From assembly GCF_024580735.1 (NCBI RefSeq), contig NZ_JANIJX010000001.1:1-64000 (forward strand): DNA of 64,000 nt, in the 5' to 3' direction. The position numbers were made by a program, and so were the translations under genes. Below are positions 9,091 to 17,606 of this stretch, piece by piece. The stretch's first letter is position 1. Every line of letters starts with the position of its first letter. The notes below the pieces were generated by a model. That model was not told where the DNA came from. It made no database searches and saw nothing but the letters and a program-made list of their open reading frames with translations. The stretch is from Brevibacterium moorei (GTDB lineage Bacteria > Actinomycetota > Actinomycetes > Actinomycetales > Brevibacteriaceae).

Positions 9091-9906
9091 CTATTCGCGG
9101 CGGCGCAGGTATCGTTCGATCTCGCGGGCGATCGCCTCGCCGGTGGCCTCCGGTAGATCTGCGGCGTCCACCTGTGACTCCAATTCCTCGACCAGGCCCG
9201 ACAGATCCGCGTCATCGGCGACCAGCGCATCGACCCCGGCCAGCCAGGCCTCGGCCTCTACGTGGATCTCACGATGGTCGACCAGCAGCCCGGTCAAGTC
9301 CTCGAACACTCCCAGCAGTGCCAACAGCGCCTTGGGATTCGGGGCCGCCAGTGCATAGTCGGGCGCCAGCACCCAGGCGTTGACCGGTTCGCACCCGGAG
9401 GCGGCCAGCAGTGGCTGGACGAAGCCCATGAAACCGGTGGGGCCCTCGTACTCCTCCGCGACGACCGCCTCCCCGTGTGCGGCGGGATCCTCGCTGGTCA
9501 GGGTCACCGGCAGCGGCCGGGTATGGGGAACCTCGGCGGCCAGTGCGCCCAGGGACACCACCCGATCACCGGTGGAGACTAAGTCGAGGAATTCCGTGGC
9601 GAACCTGGACCAGTGCAACTGCGGTTCAGGACCGAGTACGACCCTGATCGGATTGCCGCCGCCGGGCACTGTGCCGTCGAAGCACTGCAGGGACGGCATC
9701 CGGATGACGGGACCGGCGGGGGTGCGCTCGATCAGCGGACGGGCGCAGGTCAGATCGTAGAATTCCTCCCCGGCGAGTTCGGGCCCCGGGGACAGGTTCC
9801 ACTGTTCGATGAGGTGGCGGGCCAGATCGGAGGCCGCATTGGCGGCGTCCGTCCAACCCTCGAGGGCGATGACGACCAGGCGCTGCCCGGCTGACAGATA
9901 CGACAT
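9091..9906 (-). CDS. PAC2 family protein
   Basis: A 271-residue protein of the PAC2 (proteasome assembly chaperone 2-like) superfamily: an N-terminal VIALEGWTDAANAA, a central SLGALAAEVPHTRPLPV, and a C-terminal acidic helix ending ALVADDADLSGLVEELE. Actinobacterial PAC2 proteins are common near the proteasome locus, but a role in assembling PrcBA has not been established for them. That link here rests on the proteasome operon 8 kb away. Confidence 0.8.
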   Translation of the reverse strand: MSYLSAGQRLVVIALEGWTDAANAASDLARHLIEQWNLSPGPELAGEEFYDLTCARPLIERTPAGPVIRMPSLQCFDGTVPGGGNPIRVVLGPEPQLHWSRFATEFLDLVSTGDRVVSLGALAAEVPHTRPLPVTLTSEDPAAHGEAVVAEEYEGPTGFMGFVQPLLAASGCEPVNAWVLAPDYALAAPNPKALLALLGVFEDLTGLLVDHREIHVEAEAWLAGVDALVADDADLSGLVEELESQVDAADLPEATGEAIAREIERYLRRRE

Positions 9907-9927
9907 GCCTCCAGGCTACCCGCGCAC

Positions 9928-9933
9928 TAGGGT
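9928..9933 (+). promoter_or_regulatory. -10 box, leaderless promoter
   Basis: TAGGGT ends 7 nt before GTG 9941. Confidence 0.5.
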
Positions 9934-9940
9934 GGAGGGT

Positions 9941-10594
9941 GTGAAACTCAAAGCAGTCCTGTGGGACATGGATGGCACCCTGGTCGACACCGAACCGTAC
10001 TGGATCACAGCCGAGACCGCGCTGATGGCGCAATACGGCCTGCAGTGGACCGCGGCAGACGGCCGGCAGCTGATCGGCAATGCACTGAACGTCTCGGCCG
10101 ATGCGCTGCGCGCCGCCGGCCTGCCGCTTGGCACGGCGGAGACCGTCGAACGGCTGCTGGACCGAGTGGGGGAGCAGGTCGTCGAACACACCCCGTTCCG
10201 TCCCGGTGCGCTCGAACTGTTGCGCGATCTGGTCGCAAGCGGTGTGCCGACCGCCATGGTGACCATGTCGTACCGTCGGCTCGCCGAGGTGGTCGCCCGG
10301 CAGACGCCCACCGGCGCCCTGGACACACTCATCACCGGCGACGAGGTCAGCGCCGGCAAGCCCGATCCGGCGCCCTATCTACAGGCGGCCGCCACCCTCG
10401 GATTGGAGCCGGCCGAATGCATCGCCCTGGAGGATTCGGTGACCGGTCTGACATCCGCGGCGGCGGCGGGCACCCGGGCCATCGGCGTGCGCAATCTGGA
10501 AGACCTGAGCGGTGTGCCGGGGGCCACCCTCATCGACACCCTGCAGGGCATCGATGCCGCGCAGTTGGCGGGACTGGTCGGCCTGGACCTGTGA
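9941..10594 (+). CDS. HAD family hydrolase (beta-phosphoglucomutase-like)
   Basis: A 217-residue haloacid-dehalogenase-like phosphatase or phosphomutase. Motif I is DMDGTLVDTE with the nucleophilic Asp, motif II is the Thr of VTMSYRR, motif III is the Lys in SAGKPDPAPYL, and motif IV is ALEDSVTGLTSA. The substrate is not predictable. GTG 9941 fits the upstream -10 box. GTG 9932 is an in-frame alternative adding three residues. Confidence 0.85.
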   Translation: MKLKAVLWDMDGTLVDTEPYWITAETALMAQYGLQWTAADGRQLIGNALNVSADALRAAGLPLGTAETVERLLDRVGEQVVEHTPFRPGALELLRDLVASGVPTAMVTMSYRRLAEVVARQTPTGALDTLITGDEVSAGKPDPAPYLQAAATLGLEPAECIALEDSVTGLTSAAAAGTRAIGVRNLEDLSGVPGATLIDTLQGIDAAQLAGLVGLDL

Positions 10595-10603
10595 GCCGCG
10601 GGC

Positions 10604-11413
10604 TCAGCGCCCGGCGATCGCGGTGATTTCCGGGGCGGCGGGCGCCTCATTGCCCCAGGCCGGGCACAGGGGTTTGAAATGGCACCATCCGCACAACGGC
10701 GAGGTGCGGGTGCGCCACACCCCGGTTTCGGCCGACCGGGAAATGTCCTCCCACAGGCCCAGGATCTGGTGTTCAGTGCGTTCGACGTCGGCCAGGACCG
10801 GTCGCATCGCCTTGATGGACCGCGATCCCAAGTACATCAGCTGCAGGGTATGGACCAGCACACCGTCCGTACGGTAGCGCAACAGGGCGTAGAAGCGCAT
10901 CTGGAATTCCGCCTCCCTGCTGTACTGCGGCTTGGGCTGCTTGCCGGTCTTGTAGTCGACCAGCCGGATCTGCCCACCGGGGGCCACATCGATCCGGTCG
11001 ATGAAGCCGCGCAGCTTCAGCCCGTTGTCCAGAGTCACGGAGACGAACTTCTCCCGTTCCGCCGGCTCCAGCCTGTCCGGCAGCTCCAGTGCGAAGTAAC
11101 TGCGCAGCAGCTGTGCCGATTCGTCGAACAGCCGGTCGCGGGCGACCTCATCGGGGAAGAGTTCGGCAACGTCCTCCTTGTCCCGGGCAAGGTCGTCGAA
11201 CCGGGGCACGATGAGACCGCGCGCTGCGTCGAGGGTGCGCTCCGGCGCCGGTAGATCGTAGAGGTGCTCGAGCACCGCGTGTACCAGGGTGCCCTTGAAC
11301 GCGGCGGCCGACGGCGGTTCCGGCAGCCGATCGACGGTGCGGAAGCGGAACTTCAGAGGGCACTGCAGGAAATCGTTCGCACGCGAGGGGGAAAGAGCAT
11401 TGAGTTCGGCCAT
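10604..11413 (-). CDS. RecB family exonuclease (PD-(D/E)XK)
   Basis: A 269-residue single-domain nuclease of the RecB C-terminal family. It contains LSPSRANDFLQCPLKF (the iron-sulphur-type first Cys region), GTLVHAVLEHL, the catalytic core IRLVDYKTGKQP (D...D-x-K), and a C-terminal cluster of Cys in LCGWCHFKPLCP completing a likely 4Fe-4S site. This resembles AddB/Cas4-type nucleases. No helicase partner is adjacent. ATG 11413 (MAEL) is chosen, and ATG 11422 is three codons upstream. It is divergent from the site-2 protease gene. Confidence 0.85.
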   Translation of the reverse strand: MAELNALSPSRANDFLQCPLKFRFRTVDRLPEPPSAAAFKGTLVHAVLEHLYDLPAPERTLDAARGLIVPRFDDLARDKEDVAELFPDEVARDRLFDESAQLLRSYFALELPDRLEPAEREKFVSVTLDNGLKLRGFIDRIDVAPGGQIRLVDYKTGKQPKPQYSREAEFQMRFYALLRYRTDGVLVHTLQLMYLGSRSIKAMRPVLADVERTEHQILGLWEDISRSAETGVWRTRTSPLCGWCHFKPLCPAWGNEAPAAPEITAIAGR

Positions 11414-11445
11414 GGCACCCATCTTAGGAGCGAGCACGGACACGG

Positions 11446-11451
11446 TAGGAT
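11446..11451 (+). promoter_or_regulatory. -10 box, leaderless promoter
   Basis: TAGGAT ends 7 nt before ATG 11459. Confidence 0.5.
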
Positions 11452-11458
11452 TGGGGCG

Positions 11459-12631
11459 ATGTCGTCTCAATCCAAGCGCAAGCCCTTCATCGGCTCCTCT
11501 ACCGGCCTGACCCTGGGCAGGGTGTTGGGCGCCCCGGTGATCCTGTCCTGGTCGTGGTTCATCGCGGCCGCGGTCATCACCATCCTCTTCACCCCCTTCG
11601 TGCGCACCATGAGCGGTGGCGACCTGCGGATGAGCGCCTGGGTCATCGCATTCTGCTATGCGGTCCTGCTGTTCTTCTCCGTCTTCCTGCACGAACTTGC
11701 CCACGGTGTGGCCGGTCGGCTCTACGGGCAGCGCGTCGCCGCATTCGAACTGAACATCTGGGGCGGCTTCACGAAGTTCGAACCCAAGGTGGAGGAGGAC
11801 CAGCGGAAATCCGCGACCACGAACTTCGTGGTCTCCATCGTCGGGCCCATCGTCAACATCGTGCTGGCCCTCGTCGGTTGGCTGCTGCTGCGGATCGTCC
11901 CGGACGGATCGATCGCCTGGCTGCTGTTGGTCGCCCTGGTGTTCGCGAACCTGGCTCTGGGCGTGATGAACCTGTTCCCCGGCATCCCCTTAGACGGTGG
12001 TTGGGCCCTGCAGGCCCTGATCTGGCGGGCCACGAACAGCCAGTACAAGGGCACGATCGTCGCCAGCTGGATCGGCAGGGGGATCGCGGTGGCCCTCATT
12101 GTCGTCTCCGTCGTCGTGCCGATGGCCGCCGGTCAGCGGCCCGACTACGTCACGATCATCTCCACCACGGCGATCGCACTCATGCTGTGGTTCTCCGCGG
12201 GCGACGCCGCGACTCACGCGAAGCGGGCGCGCAAGATGGAGAACTACGACCTCGACCAGGTGATCCAGCCGGCGATCGCCGCCACCTGGGACTCCGAGGT
12301 GGCGCACGCCCTGGCAGTCGCGAACAGCATGGGCGCTGCAGGGGACCAGACGCTCATCATCGTGCTCAACGAACGCGGCCTGCCGTATGGGATCGTCGAC
12401 CGCCATGCGGTCGCCGGGCTCAACGAGGAAGTCGCGCAAACCAGCCTCATCCACGAGTTCGCCCGCCCCCTGGGCGGCTGGGTCGGGGTGCCGCATGAAA
12501 TCACGGCACCCCACCTTCTGGAGTCCCTGACCCATCGGCCCAAGGCGGAGTTCTGCCTGGTGATGGAGGGTTCGACGCTGACCGGACTGATCGATCTGCA
12601 GGAATTCTTCGATGAACTGATGGCCGTGTGA
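11459..12631 (+). CDS. site-2 protease family protein (M50) with C-terminal CBS-like region
   Basis: A membrane-embedded zinc metalloprotease of 390 residues. The catalytic HELAH is at residues 78-82 inside a membrane helix. The third zinc ligand lies in NLFPGIPLDGGW (Asp near 179). Several hydrophobic segments fill residues 30-230. The soluble C-terminal part (after about 260) looks like a CBS-domain pair (ALAVANSMGAAGDQTLIIVL and GLPYGIVDRH). Family members cleave membrane proteins such as anti-sigma factors. No anti-sigma partner is visible nearby. Confidence 0.88.
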   Translation: MSSQSKRKPFIGSSTGLTLGRVLGAPVILSWSWFIAAAVITILFTPFVRTMSGGDLRMSAWVIAFCYAVLLFFSVFLHELAHGVAGRLYGQRVAAFELNIWGGFTKFEPKVEEDQRKSATTNFVVSIVGPIVNIVLALVGWLLLRIVPDGSIAWLLLVALVFANLALGVMNLFPGIPLDGGWALQALIWRATNSQYKGTIVASWIGRGIAVALIVVSVVVPMAAGQRPDYVTIISTTAIALMLWFSAGDAATHAKRARKMENYDLDQVIQPAIAATWDSEVAHALAVANSMGAAGDQTLIIVLNERGLPYGIVDRHAVAGLNEEVAQTSLIHEFARPLGGWVGVPHEITAPHLLESLTHRPKAEFCLVMEGSTLTGLIDLQEFFDELMAV

Positions 12632-12697
12632 CCCGCGCCGGGTGATCGCATCGCGGACATTCCGCCCACCGATGGGGAGGGCGGGCCCTATTCGTAA

Positions 12698-12703
12698 TAG
12701 GCT
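12698..12703 (+). promoter_or_regulatory. -10 box upstream of trmI
   Basis: TAGGCT ends 9 nt before ATG 12713, so a 5' leader would be at most a few nucleotides. It could serve the whole trmI-arc unit. Confidence 0.4.
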
Positions 12704-12712
12704 TGAAGCACA

Positions 12713-13750
12713 ATGACTGCGATGACGACGACCGGTGCGAACGACCGGCGAGGCCCATTCCGCCCCGGCGACAAGGTACAGCTGACCGATCCCAAGGGCC
12801 GGATGCACACCCTGGTGCTGGCACCGGGACACATCTTCCACACCGCCAAGGGACAGTTGGCCCACGATCTGCTGATCGGGGCCGAGCAGGGCACCGTGGT
12901 GGAGAATTCGGCCGGAGTGTCCTATCAGGCACTGCGGCCCACGCTCGAGGACTTCATCCTCTCGATGCCCCGCGGCGCGGCTGTCATCTACCCCAAGGAC
13001 GCCGCCCTCATCGTGACGCTGGGCGATATCTTCCCCGGTGCCACCGTGGTCGAGGCGGGTCTGGGCTCCGGCGCCCTGACCCTGAGCCTGCTGCGGGCGG
13101 TGGGCGACACCGGCCGGGTGCACTCCTTCGAACGCCGCGAGGAATTCGCCGCCATCGCCGCGGGCAATATCCGCGATTTCTTCGGAGGCGACCATCCCGC
13201 ATGGTCCTACACCCTGGGTGATCTGTCCGAGGAGCTACCGGGGCAGTTCGCCCCCGGCACGGTCGACCGCGTGGTCCTGGACATGCTGACCCCGTGGGAG
13301 TGCCTGCCGGAAGTCGCCACTGCCCTGGCACCCGGCGGCGTCTTCATCGGCTACGTCGCGACCGTCCCCCAGCTGTCCCGACTGCGCGAGGCGATCGCGG
13401 CCTCCGGACAGTTCACCGAATCCCGCGCCCTGGAGTCCATGGTCCGCGATTGGCACCTCGAGGGCCTGGCGGTGCGTCCGGAGCACCGGATGATCGGCCA
13501 CTCCGGCTTCCTCCTGTTCGCCCGCCGCCTGGCTCCAGGCGGCAGCCCCCTGGAACGGGTGAAGCGGCCGCAGGCCGCGACCCCGAAGGAAGCCGATCGG
13601 GCCGCCTGGCAGGATCCGGAAGTCACGCCAGAGGCAGTGGGTGAACGCATCGCCACGCCCAAGAAACTGCGCAGGGTCGCGCGGGAAGTCGATCGGCGCG
13701 CGCAGTTCCTGGATACGGACACAGCTCAGAGTACATCCGAGGAGGAATGA
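12713..13750 (+). CDS. trmI: tRNA (adenine58-N1)-methyltransferase
   Basis: A SAM-dependent methyltransferase that makes m1A58 in tRNA (345 residues). It has the actinobacterial N-terminal beta domain (RPGDKVQLTDPKGR, HTLVLAPGHIFHTAKG), the SAM-binding motif VVEAGLGSGALTL, and VVLDMLTPWE as the catalytic motif IV. The C-terminal 60 residues are charged and variable. The next gene starts 1 nt after its stop, so trmI and arc are cotranscribed, as in mycobacteria. Confidence 0.92.
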   Translation: MTAMTTTGANDRRGPFRPGDKVQLTDPKGRMHTLVLAPGHIFHTAKGQLAHDLLIGAEQGTVVENSAGVSYQALRPTLEDFILSMPRGAAVIYPKDAALIVTLGDIFPGATVVEAGLGSGALTLSLLRAVGDTGRVHSFERREEFAAIAAGNIRDFFGGDHPAWSYTLGDLSEELPGQFAPGTVDRVVLDMLTPWECLPEVATALAPGGVFIGYVATVPQLSRLREAIAASGQFTESRALESMVRDWHLEGLAVRPEHRMIGHSGFLLFARRLAPGGSPLERVKRPQAATPKEADRAAWQDPEVTPEAVGERIATPKKLRRVAREVDRRAQFLDTDTAQSTSEEE

Positions 13751-13751
13751 G

Positions 13752-15434
13752 ATGAGCACGGAAGAAGAGCTCGGCCGCCTGCGCAAGGATTCCGCATCCC
13801 TGCGCCAGCAGCTGTTCAATGCCGGCAAGCGCAATGAGGCCCTGACGAAGACCCTGCGCACGGCCAGGGAGGAACTCACCCGGATCAAGTCCGAGGCCGA
13901 GCGTCTGACGGAGCCGCCGAACTCGTTCGCCACAGTGGTGGGCGTGGTGACCGGCGAGGACGCGATCCCCACCGTCGACATCCTCTATGCGGGCCGGCAG
14001 ATGCGTGTGGCCATTTCCCCCGAACTCGACTCCTCCCGGCTGGTCCCCGGTATCACCGTTCGTCTGTCGGAGGGCCTGGTGGCCCTGGACGTCGCCGATT
14101 ACAACCGGGTCGGCACCGTCGTCACGGTGCGCGAGCTGGTGGGCGAGGACAGGATCCTGGTCGGGGCCCCGGGGGATGATGAGCAGATCTACACGCTGGC
14201 ACAGCCGCTGTTGGACTCCGGCCTGCGCGCCGGTACCGCGGTGTTGGTGGACACCAGAACCCATTACGCCTATGAACTGGTGGAGAAGCCGGAGGTCCAG
14301 TCGCTCCTGCTCGAACACGTCCCCGACATCTCGTATACGGACATCGGCGGGCTGCATGCGCAGATCGGCGAGATCCAGGACGCGGTGGAACTGCCCTTCG
14401 AGCACCCGGAGCTGTACCGCGAACACGGGCTCAAGCCGCCCAAGGGCATTCTGCTCTACGGCCCTCCCGGCTGTGGCAAGACCCTCATCGCGAAGGCCGT
14501 CGCGAACTCCCTGGCCGCCCGGCGGCAGGCCGACCCGGAAGCCGCAGGCCGCCGTCCGCGCTCCTACTTCCTCAACATCAAGGGCCCGGAGCTGCTGGAC
14601 AAATACGTTGGCGAAACCGAACGCCAGCTACGGCTGATCTTCGCCCGCGCCAGGGAGAAGGCCACCGCCGGGTCCCCGGTCGTGGTGTTCTTCGACGAGA
14701 TGGAGTCGCTGTTCCGCACCCGCGGCACCGGCAAGTCCTCGGACGTGGAGACCACGATCGTCCCGCAGCTGCTGGCCGAGATCGACGGTGTCGAACGGCT
14801 CGACAACGTCATCGTGATCGGTGCGTCCAACCGTGAGGATCTGATCGATCCCGCGATCCTGCGCCCCGGTCGGCTGGATGTCAAGATCCGCATCGAGCGT
14901 CCGGACCGCGCGGCGGCCAAGGAGATCTTCGGGATCTACCTCAACGCCGAACTGCCACTGCACCCGTCGGTGCTCGAGGGCACCACGGACAGGCAGCAGG
15001 CGGTCGATCGGCTGATCGATCACTGCACCGAGCGGATGTACGAGCGCACGCCGGAGAACGAATTCGTCCGCGTGACATACGCGACCGGACGCTCGGAGAC
15101 CATGTACTTCGCAGACTTCACCTCCGGGGCGATGATCGCCAATATCATCGACCGGGCCAAGAAGTATGCGATCAAGGACGCTCTGACCACAGGCGTCAAG
15201 GGTCTGTCCGCCGCTCACTTCGATGCGGCCATCGCCGAGGAGTTCTCCGAGCACGAGGACCTGCCCAATGAGACCAACCCCGATGAGTGGGCGCGGATCT
15301 CCGGTAAGAAGGGCGAACGGATCACGAACCTGACGATGCTGGCACGAGACCGCCGGGAGATCGCCGCGGCCTCGGCTGCTGCTGCGACGGTTCCCCCGGC
15401 GGTGACGGCCAGGCCGGACGACAGCCTGCTCTGA
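13752..15434 (+). CDS. arc: proteasome-associated AAA+ ATPase ARC/Mpa
   Basis: A ring-forming unfoldase that recognises Pup and feeds pupylated proteins to the 20S proteasome (560 residues). An N-terminal coiled coil (about residues 1-60) captures Pup, and two OB-like domains follow. The AAA module has Walker A GPPGCGKT (about 237) and Walker B VVFFDEMES, with the sensor/arginine-finger region RPGRLDVKIR. The C-terminus reads TARPDDSLL and has no GQYL/HbYX-type tail, which in Mpa docks into the proteasome gate. There is no frameshift sign near the stop. Start ATG 13752 follows directly on trmI. Confidence 0.95.
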   Translation: MSTEEELGRLRKDSASLRQQLFNAGKRNEALTKTLRTAREELTRIKSEAERLTEPPNSFATVVGVVTGEDAIPTVDILYAGRQMRVAISPELDSSRLVPGITVRLSEGLVALDVADYNRVGTVVTVRELVGEDRILVGAPGDDEQIYTLAQPLLDSGLRAGTAVLVDTRTHYAYELVEKPEVQSLLLEHVPDISYTDIGGLHAQIGEIQDAVELPFEHPELYREHGLKPPKGILLYGPPGCGKTLIAKAVANSLAARRQADPEAAGRRPRSYFLNIKGPELLDKYVGETERQLRLIFARAREKATAGSPVVVFFDEMESLFRTRGTGKSSDVETTIVPQLLAEIDGVERLDNVIVIGASNREDLIDPAILRPGRLDVKIRIERPDRAAAKEIFGIYLNAELPLHPSVLEGTTDRQQAVDRLIDHCTERMYERTPENEFVRVTYATGRSETMYFADFTSGAMIANIIDRAKKYAIKDALTTGVKGLSAAHFDAAIAEEFSEHEDLPNETNPDEWARISGKKGERITNLTMLARDRREIAAASAAAATVPPAVTARPDDSLL

Positions 15435-15455
15435 TCGCCGGCCGGCCATGACCGG

Positions 15456-15827
15456 TCAGCCGCGGCGGGCGATCAGCGTGGCGATCGCCCGCCACCCGAC
15501 CAGGGTCACGAAATTCATGCTCGCGGCTACAACCATGAAGGATCCCGCGTTCGTCTCACCGATGAAGAAACGGATGAGCAGACCGCCCAGTACGGTCACC
15601 GCCCAGACGCCGGTGCCCACGGCCAGAGGCGCGGTGGGTTGGCGCCAGGCCGCGGTCAGCAGCCAGGCGGCGGCCAGCGCCGCGGCGAAGGGCCACGCGG
15701 TGTGCACGACCTCGAGGGGGACCAGGGAATGATGGTGGGTGTAGTGCCCGATCACCGTGAACAGGACGACGAGCACAAGGTCGGCGATGAGAGCCGGGGC
15801 GACATGGGAATTCTTCTTAGGCGACAC
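15456..15827 (-). CDS. DUF3054 family membrane protein
   Basis: A 123-residue integral membrane protein with four predicted helices, matching DUF3054 (the N-terminal ALIADLVLVVLFTVIGHYTHHH and the motif GRxxH-like region are typical). Function unknown. The GTG start lies 6 nt after a TAAACT box, which overlaps the divergent dop -10 box. It sits inverted inside the otherwise plus-strand proteasome locus. Confidence 0.8.
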   Translation of the reverse strand: MSPKKNSHVAPALIADLVLVVLFTVIGHYTHHHSLVPLEVVHTAWPFAAALAAAWLLTAAWRQPTAPLAVGTGVWAVTVLGGLLIRFFIGETNAGSFMVVAASMNFVTLVGWRAIATLIARRG

Positions 15828-15833
15828 CGTTAC

Positions 15834-15839
15834 AGTTTA
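15834..15839 (-). promoter_or_regulatory. -10 box of DUF3054 gene, overlapping the dop promoter
   Basis: TAAACT on the minus strand ends 6 nt before GTG 15827. Two of its bases are shared with the plus-strand -10 box of dop. Confidence 0.5.
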
Positions 15840-15843
15840 GACA
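15838..15843 (+). promoter_or_regulatory. -10 box of dop-pup-prcBA
   Basis: TAGACA lies 13 nt before the dop ATG, leaving room for the GGGGAGG ribosome binding site at 15844-15850. Confidence 0.45.
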
Positions 15844-15856
15844 GGGGAGGCAGACG

Positions 15857-17416
15857 ATGATCTCAGCGAAACGCATCATGGGTGCGGAGACCGAATTCGG
15901 CATCTGGCAGCAGAACAACCCACACGCCAATCCGATGCGCGATTCAGCGCGCGTCGTCGACGCATACGCAGGGCCGCGGGGGCTCAAATCCAGCCAGAAT
16001 TTCTGGGACTTCTTCTCGGAGACCCCCTTGGCCGATGCCAGGGGCTTCCTGATGAACATCCAGGATGCCGACCCCAGCCAGTTGACGAACATCCCTCAGG
16101 CCCAGCCCGAGGCCCAGTACCTGGCCAATGTGGTGCTGGAGAACGGAGCCCGGCTCTACGTCGACCACGCACACCCGGAGTACTCCTCACCGGAGGTCAC
16201 GAACCCCCGTGATCTGCTGGTGTGGGACAGGGCCGGAGATCTGGTCGCGCTGGGTGCTGTGCGCAACCTGGCCAACACGACCGAGCCGGTCAACCTGTAC
16301 AAGAACAACACCGACTCCAAGGGCGCCTCGTACGGTGCACACGAGAACTACCTGGTCGACCGCTCGGTGCCCTTCGATGCGATCGTCGCCGGTCTCACCC
16401 CGTTCTTCATTACCCGGCAGATCCTGTGCGGAGCCGGCAGGGTGGGCATTGGCACGGCGGGTCAGTACCCCGGTTATCAGATCTCCTCGCGGGCGGACTT
16501 CTTCGAAGCCGAGGTAGGGCTGGAGACGACCCTGCGCCGGCCGATCATCAACACCCGCGACGAGCCCCATGCCGATCCCGAGCTCTACCGCCGGCTGCAC
16601 GTCATCATCGGCGATGCCACCCTGGCCGAGCCCGCAACCCTGGTGCGCTTCGGGTCGACTGCCCTGGTGCTGGGCCTGATCGAATCCGGCCTGGCCCCGG
16701 CCTTCGACATCGCCGAGCCCGTAGCCGAACTCCAGAACGTCTCCCACGATCTGACCTTGAGCCACCGCATCGGCCTGTCCGATGGGACGACCACGAGCGC
16801 GCTGGAGATCCAGCGCGCCTATCTGTCGGCGGCACAGGCCGCGGCGGGCCCCGAGCCGGATACCGCGACCGCAGAGGTGTTGGATCTGTGGGAAGACTTC
16901 CTGGACAAACTGGCCAGGGACCCGATGGAGTTGGCCGACTCGATCGACTGGGTCGCCAAATGGCGCTTGCTGGAGCAATATCGCAAGCGCGACGACCTGC
17001 CGTGGAACAGTCCCAAGCTGGCGCTGATCGACGTGCAGTACCACGACGTGCGCCCGGAGAAGGGCCTGTTCTACAAGCTCGAGGCCGCCGGCGCCATCCG
17101 CCGGCTGAGCGATCCCGCGGCGGTCGAACGAGCGGTCGTCGTGCCGCCGCCGGATACCAGGGCCTGGCTGCGCGGCACCGTCGTCGAGCGCTTCGCCGAG
17201 GATCTGCGCTCGGCCAGTTGGGACTCGCTCGTGTTCTCCCGCGGGCAGTCCCTGGTCAGGGTGCCCATGAAGTATCCGCTCAAGGGCACTCGGGAGCTGT
17301 TGGCGGAGCGTCTGGCGGATGCCCGGACCACCGAGGATCTGCTGACGGCACTGGGAATAACTAGACTGGATACGCCGGGCGCAGACGCGCCGGTCCGCGA
17401 TACAAGCGAGGTATGA
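15857..17416 (+). CDS. dop: deamidase/depupylase of Pup
   Basis: A glutamine-synthetase-like enzyme that converts the C-terminal Gln of Pup to Glu and removes Pup from substrates (519 residues). The N-terminal MGAETEFGI carries the metal-binding Glu. A Dop-specific loop follows (NNPHANPMRDSARVVD). The motifs SYGAHENYLVDR, NTRDEPHAD and YHDVRPEKGLFYKLE are shared with PafA. GGGGAGG precedes the ATG. It lies 1 nt from pup, so Pup and its activator are made together. Confidence 0.95.
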   Translation: MISAKRIMGAETEFGIWQQNNPHANPMRDSARVVDAYAGPRGLKSSQNFWDFFSETPLADARGFLMNIQDADPSQLTNIPQAQPEAQYLANVVLENGARLYVDHAHPEYSSPEVTNPRDLLVWDRAGDLVALGAVRNLANTTEPVNLYKNNTDSKGASYGAHENYLVDRSVPFDAIVAGLTPFFITRQILCGAGRVGIGTAGQYPGYQISSRADFFEAEVGLETTLRRPIINTRDEPHADPELYRRLHVIIGDATLAEPATLVRFGSTALVLGLIESGLAPAFDIAEPVAELQNVSHDLTLSHRIGLSDGTTTSALEIQRAYLSAAQAAAGPEPDTATAEVLDLWEDFLDKLARDPMELADSIDWVAKWRLLEQYRKRDDLPWNSPKLALIDVQYHDVRPEKGLFYKLEAAGAIRRLSDPAAVERAVVVPPPDTRAWLRGTVVERFAEDLRSASWDSLVFSRGQSLVRVPMKYPLKGTRELLAERLADARTTEDLLTALGITRLDTPGADAPVRDTSEV

Positions 17417-17417
17417 G

Positions 17418-17606
17418 ATGACACAGGAACAGTTCCACAAGTCCGATTCCACTCCGGTCGATGCCCCGGACGATGCGCCCGTGGTTGCGGCCCAGGCGCA
17501 GATCAACACATCGAACGTCGACTCGATCCTCGACGACATCGACTCCGTGCTCGAAAGCAATGCCGAGGAGTTCGTGCGCAACTTCGTGCAGAAGGGCGGG
17601 CAGTGA
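17418..17606 (+). CDS. pup: prokaryotic ubiquitin-like protein
   Basis: A 62-residue disordered modifier attached to lysines of proteins marked for the proteasome. The C-terminal half is the conserved ARC-binding helix region (NVDSILDDIDSVLE, then EEFVRNFVQKGGQ). The terminal GGQ means it must be deamidated by Dop before ligation. The Gln/Thr/Ala/Asp-rich N-terminus serves as the engagement thread. The stop overlaps the prcB start (GTGA). Confidence 0.97.
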   Translation: MTQEQFHKSDSTPVDAPDDAPVVAAQAQINTSNVDSILDDIDSVLESNAEEFVRNFVQKGGQ

